IMG/VR virus record: IMGVR_UViG_3300025102_000278
Location: 1 to 24,476 of that record
DNA length: 24,476 nt
Origin: a virus
Strand: one strand, 5' to 3'
This document shows positions 22,077-24,476 of this stretch, one piece after another. Numbering within the stretch: the stretch's first letter is position 1; the number at the start of each line of letters is the position of its first letter. The position numbers were made by a program, and so were the translations under genes. Under the pieces are notes generated by a model. That model had not been told where the DNA came from. It did not search any database and worked only from the letters and a program-made list of their open reading frames with translations.

Positions 22077-22142
22077 TATACTACTCTTCTATTTGTTCAC
22101 TAGTCAGGTTTTTTGACTATGTAAACTAAATAAAATAGTATA
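22077..22142 (+). promoter_or_regulatory. Intergenic stem-loop before the 91-aa gene
   Basis: TATACTA (22077-22083) pairs perfectly with TAGTATA (22136-22142). The enclosed segment contains a second perfect hairpin TAGTCA/TGACTA (22101-22106/22114-22119). This covers nearly the whole 80-nt gap and stops 10 nt before the ATG at 22153. It may be an early terminator/leader or a translational control element. Confidence 0.45.
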
Positions 22143-22152
22143 CATTTGTGCT

Positions 22153-22428
22153 ATGATTTACCAATTGCCTAACGGACGTATTATAGAGTTAAGCTTAGAA
22201 CAATATCTAGACATGGATGATATTGAGATAAGAGAATTAAACGGTCTTGGTAAAGAATATACATCTGAAATAACTAATCCTTTTCATAAATCTGTTTTAA
22301 AGAGTAATCAAAAAGAAAAAGCAGATGAACCAGAAGTCTGGGAATTTAATGAAAGAGAACCAAATCTTGATGAAATCAAGGATATAGAAAAAATGGAAGA
22401 CAAATACTTCCATCGTGATGACACATAA
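22153..22428 (+). CDS. Unknown acidic 91-aa early protein
   Basis: It begins MIYQLPNGRIIELSLEQYLD and is acidic throughout (MDDIEIRELNGLGKE; EPEVWEFNEREPNLDEIKD), ending YFHRDDT. The N-terminus has a beta-strand pair followed by helical, charged segments. It may form a small adaptor that binds a basic partner. A 47-nt A/T-rich gap separates it from the next gene. No family is recognised. Confidence 0.65.
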   Translation: MIYQLPNGRIIELSLEQYLDMDDIEIRELNGLGKEYTSEITNPFHKSVLKSNQKEKADEPEVWEFNEREPNLDEIKDIEKMEDKYFHRDDT

Positions 22429-22475
22429 TCACACACACAATCAATAATAATTTTAATAACTAATTTTTTAAAAAC

Positions 22476-23069
22476 ATGAAATCAACTTCAAGTAAAGTAA
22501 CTGTTGCTCCAGATGAGCAAGGTAACGCAATCAGAGTATCTAAAAATAATCCTGAATATGGACACGTAAGAATAGTTCAAAACTCAGTACAATTTAATGC
22601 ACAAGGTTGGGTAAATAAAAAACAATTAAGTACTTTAATACATGGTACTGTAGAAGATCTTAATGATCTAGAATTCAAAGCTAATATGGAATTAGATGGT
22701 AATATAATTGTAAGAGAACAATTAACAGCATTTAATACTAATGACTCTGAAAGAGACCTTAAAATAGCTGGTGAAACTGGTATAGTATGTAAAGGTGTAG
22801 ATCAAGAAACAGGTGAAGTAAAAGATATTTACAGAAAAAGTTTCTATGATCCAACAGGATTACAAAAATCTGTTTCTATTCCACATATTAATGGTGATGA
22901 AATTAGAGAAGCTAATGGTACTGAAACTACAAGCAAGAAGAAAACTTTATCTCAATCTCAACTGAATGACATCTTAGATAAAAATAAGAAGTCAAAGAAA
23001 GAAGAGGTAGTTGAGGAAATTAAAGAAGAAGAAGAAGTAGTAATGGAAGATGAAACTTTTGAATTATAA
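22476..23069 (+). CDS. Putative ssDNA-binding protein with acidic tail
   Basis: A 197-aa protein. Residues 1-140 are beta-rich with repeated strand-turn pairs (NPEYGHVRIVQNSVQFN, MELDGNIIVREQLTAFN, IAGETGIVCKGVDQETGE), compatible with an OB fold. Residues 145-165 are a Lys/Ser linker. The last 35 are highly acidic (KEEVVEEIKEEEEVVMEDE) and end in the hydrophobic tip TFEL. An OB-like core plus acidic tail with an aromatic end is the layout of phage and bacterial SSBs, whose tail recruits replication partners. Position in the early replication block fits. The OB fold is my reading of the strand pattern and not a matched motif, so the call is moderate. Confidence 0.5.
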   Translation: MKSTSSKVTVAPDEQGNAIRVSKNNPEYGHVRIVQNSVQFNAQGWVNKKQLSTLIHGTVEDLNDLEFKANMELDGNIIVREQLTAFNTNDSERDLKIAGETGIVCKGVDQETGEVKDIYRKSFYDPTGLQKSVSIPHINGDEIREANGTETTSKKKTLSQSQLNDILDKNKKSKKEEVVEEIKEEEEVVMEDETFEL

Positions 23070-23095
23070 GACTGATCAACTTTGACTGATCACAT

Positions 23096-23157
23096 CTAGT
23101 AGTAATACTAGTTTAAATTTTTTATTGTTGAGAAGGGTCCGAATGGGCCCTTTTCTC
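23096..23157 (+). terminator. Tandem intrinsic terminators
   Basis: The first is CTAGTA (23096-23101) with TACTAG (23106-23111), loop GTAA, followed by TTTAAATTTTTTATT. The second is AAGGGTCC (23133-23140) with GGGCCCTT (23145-23152), GAAT loop, plus GAG/CTC flanks (23130-23132/23155-23157), followed by TTTTATAAAC. Both follow the SSB-like gene, so the 5' early unit probably ends here. The 9-nt direct repeat GACTGATCA (23070-23078 and 23084-23092) precedes them. Confidence 0.8.
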
Positions 23158-23186
23158 TTTTATAAACTCATTTAATAATTAAAACA

Positions 23187-23696
23187 ATGCTTAGTGAAAA
23201 ACAAATACAAAAACTCAAACCTACTTTAGATAAATTTGAAGATGAAAGAAAAATAGCTAGATATACATATCTTGGAATGCTTTCTGAATATCAATTATAT
23301 TTAAAAGAATCAAGACAAAAAATAGTATATTCTAAACTTAACCCAAAGCAACATTTTTTATTTAAAAGAATATTACATGGATTAAGAATGTATAAATCTA
23401 GTGAAATATCTGAAATGCATTGGGACAAGAAAAGAAGAATAACTAAAGTTTGGAAACGTGGTCAAAACACAATAAATGAACTTAAACAATATGTTGCATT
23501 TCAACAAGTTAAGCCAATATTTCGTATATTTGCTAAATCAGAACTTGGTAGAGAAATATATGAGATGCCTTTTGAATATATTCCTGATTATAAAAATAAA
23601 ATGACTCTTCAGGAATTAGGTATAAACTATGAAGATGTAATTTTAAAGTTTATGGGTAAAGGTTTATTACCAACAAATTATTTAAGTGTAAGATGA
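23187..23696 (+). CDS. Unknown 169-aa early protein
   Basis: A basic, helical 169-aa protein (MLSEKQIQKLKPTLDKFEDE; FKRILHGLRMYKSSEISEMH; NTINELKQYVAFQQVKPIFR) ending MGKGLLPTNYLSVR. It is Lys/Arg-rich, with no clear nuclease or polymerase motif. Its stop overlaps the ATG of the HNH-type gene (ATGA), which suggests coupled expression with that gene. It could be a replication or recombination accessory factor; this is inferred only from position. The start follows the tandem terminator and an A-rich leader (AATAATTAAAACAATG). Confidence 0.7.
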   Translation: MLSEKQIQKLKPTLDKFEDERKIARYTYLGMLSEYQLYLKESRQKIVYSKLNPKQHFLFKRILHGLRMYKSSEISEMHWDKKRRITKVWKRGQNTINELKQYVAFQQVKPIFRIFAKSELGREIYEMPFEYIPDYKNKMTLQELGINYEDVILKFMGKGLLPTNYLSVR

Positions 23697-23956
23697 GACA
23701 AAAATCAAAGAAGATGCAGAAACTTGATGCAAAGTATAGTAAACTAAGGCTGACATTCCTTAGTAAATATCCTATGTGTCAAGCTGCACTTCCTAGATGC
23801 ACTCACAGATCAACAGATGTACATCATAAAAAAGGTAGAGGAATTTATCACAATGATGTAAGTACCTGGTTATCAGTATGTAGAACATGTCACAATTGGA
23901 TAGAACTTAATCCAATAGAGGCAGAAGAATTAGGATTTTCAATTAAAAGAATATGA
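23693..23956 (+). CDS. HNH-type zinc protein (putative endonuclease)
   Basis: An 87-aa basic protein. Landmarks are FLSKYPMCQAALPRCTHRST (C-x6-C), DVHHKKGR (the catalytic-type His pair), WLSVCRTCHNWIELNP (C-x2-C-H plus Asn). The four Cys would bind one zinc, and DVHH with the later H-N resembles the beta-beta-alpha-metal HNH fold. In phages such small HNH proteins act as recombination or packaging endonucleases; the placement beside early replication genes suggests the former. There is no attached DNA-binding domain, so it is not a typical homing endonuclease. It overlaps the next gene by 4 nt. Confidence 0.75.
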   Translation: MRQKSKKMQKLDAKYSKLRLTFLSKYPMCQAALPRCTHRSTDVHHKKGRGIYHNDVSTWLSVCRTCHNWIELNPIEAEELGFSIKRI

Positions 23957-24216
23957 TAGAATTATTAAAATATTTAGCAAACAATTTAAAACCAGAGCAA
24001 TTATTAGAGGTTGCACATATAATATCAAAAAATCCTGAGATGATAGATCAGGAAGCATTTCTACACATAGTAAATGAAGTTGACGGACAGGAAATGAGAA
24101 CTATGGGTGACAGTGAGTTTAAAGAAATGGAAAAAAGATTTAATGAAATAGATCAAGTAAGATTTAATTCAGAAATATATGATCTATTAAAAGATAATGA
24201 CATAAGTTTAAATTAA
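23953..24216 (+). CDS. Unknown acidic 87-aa protein
   Basis: A helical acidic protein (MIELLKYLANNLKPEQLLEV; AHIISKNPEMIDQEAFLHIV; MGDSEFKEMEKRFNEIDQVR) ending YDLLKDNDISLN. It starts inside the HNH gene's stop (ATGA) and its TAA is followed directly by the ATG of the helicase gene, so three genes are translationally linked. Its job could be to bind one of these neighbours. No family is recognised. Confidence 0.65.
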   Translation: MIELLKYLANNLKPEQLLEVAHIISKNPEMIDQEAFLHIVNEVDGQEMRTMGDSEFKEMEKRFNEIDQVRFNSEIYDLLKDNDISLN

Positions 24217-24476
24217 ATGGAAGTGAAAGAAATATCAAGAGAAGAAGTACAACTTAAGGCTTTATCTAAAGCACTTGAATATGAAAGAGGCACACTAGCA
24301 ATATCAATGGGTGTTGGTAAAACTAGAATTGCACTATATCATTTAGAAAAACTCTTTGATGCTTTCACAAGAGTTTTAGTTGTTGTTCCAAAATGGTCTG
24401 TTAAAGACTCATGGGTCAATGAGATAAATTTAATGGGTAAACAAACTTTATTAAACCACATAGAGTTTACAACATA
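24217..24476 (+). CDS. SNF2/SF2-type helicase, N-terminal part (partial)
   Basis: The start codon directly follows the previous stop (TAAATG) and the frame is open to the window end (86 codons). The protein begins MEVKEISREEVQLKALSKAL, then has the Walker A motif AISMGVGKTRIAL (about residues 28-40) and motif Ia RVLVVVPKWSVKDSW (about 55-69). In SNF2-like helicases motif I is preceded by DEMGLGKT; here SMGVGKT is the same shape, and VVVPKWSVKDSWVNEI matches the SNF2 V-P-x2-L-x2-NW-x2-E pattern. crAss-like phages encode a SNF2-type helicase in the replication module. The remaining motifs (DEAH box and others) lie outside the window. Confidence 0.75.
   Translation, partial: MEVKEISREEVQLKALSKALEYERGTLAISMGVGKTRIALYHLEKLFDAFTRVLVVVPKWSVKDSWVNEINLMGKQTLLNHIEFTT

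Noticed and set aside
1-24476. CRISPR array, insertion sequence, integrase or attachment site
   Set aside because: No regularly spaced repeats, no transposase or recombinase motif and no terminal inverted repeats were seen. The fibre repeats are protein-coding modules.

Overview
The window reads as part of the genome of a strictly lytic, short-tailed dsDNA phage of a Bacteroidota host, most likely a crAss-like phage (order Crassvirales) or a close relative of the aquatic flavobacterial podoviruses. Reasons: strongly A/T-rich DNA; start codons without Shine-Dalgarno sequences but with A/T-rich leaders; a secreted protein whose C-terminus resembles the Bacteroidota type IX secretion (T9SS) sorting domain; an HU/IHF-like gene beside the structural module; and the transcription order large terminase -> ~900-aa portal with polyglutamine -> acidic scaffold/cargo-like protein -> major capsid protein -> conserved next gene. 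Family names come from motif recognition only; no database search was run.

Layout. Positions 1-18942 are a late module read leftwards (minus strand). In transcription order: a secreted T9SS-like protein (18942-18556); a 143-aa probable virion protein flanked by terminator-like structures (18487-18056); a 101-aa acidic protein and a staphylococcal-nuclease homologue; a cluster of five very small basic or cysteine-bearing peptides (17262-16236), two of them below usual gene-calling length; a holin-like membrane protein; a 739-aa fibre and two further fibre or tail proteins; a coiled-coil protein; an L,D-transpeptidase-like candidate lysin; a winged-helix-like protein; an HU/IHF-like protein; a Cys-rich zinc protein; a PD-(D/E)XK nuclease; a 172-aa unknown; a GroES-type co-chaperonin; TerL; a 33-aa mini-ORF; portal; acidic protein; major capsid protein; terminator; and a conserved gene running off the left end. 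Most genes overlap by a few bases.

Positions 18943-21389 form a divergent hub. The first rightward gene encodes a 104-aa protein with base composition unlike its neighbours. It is followed by about 1.25 kb with no credible gene (about 19404-20660) that is packed with long, nested, mutually consistent helices. Their non-Watson-Crick pairs are G.U when read on the plus strand. This looks like a very large structured RNA and is the most interesting object in the window. After it come a 75-aa membrane protein, a 41-aa basic peptide and a second structured leader (21186-21354) that ends in a possible H-type pseudoknot.

Positions 21390-24476 are an early/replication module read rightwards: a 153-aa unknown, a winged-helix protein, two acidic proteins (one possibly an ssDNA-binding protein), tandem terminators, a 169-aa unknown, an HNH-type zinc protein, an 87-aa unknown and the start of a SNF2/SF2-like helicase that is cut by the window edge.

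The picture is a phage with separate early (right) and late (left) transcription units diverging from a regulatory hub. The late unit supplies capsid, packaging, fibres, lysis and a co-chaperonin for folding virion proteins on host GroEL.
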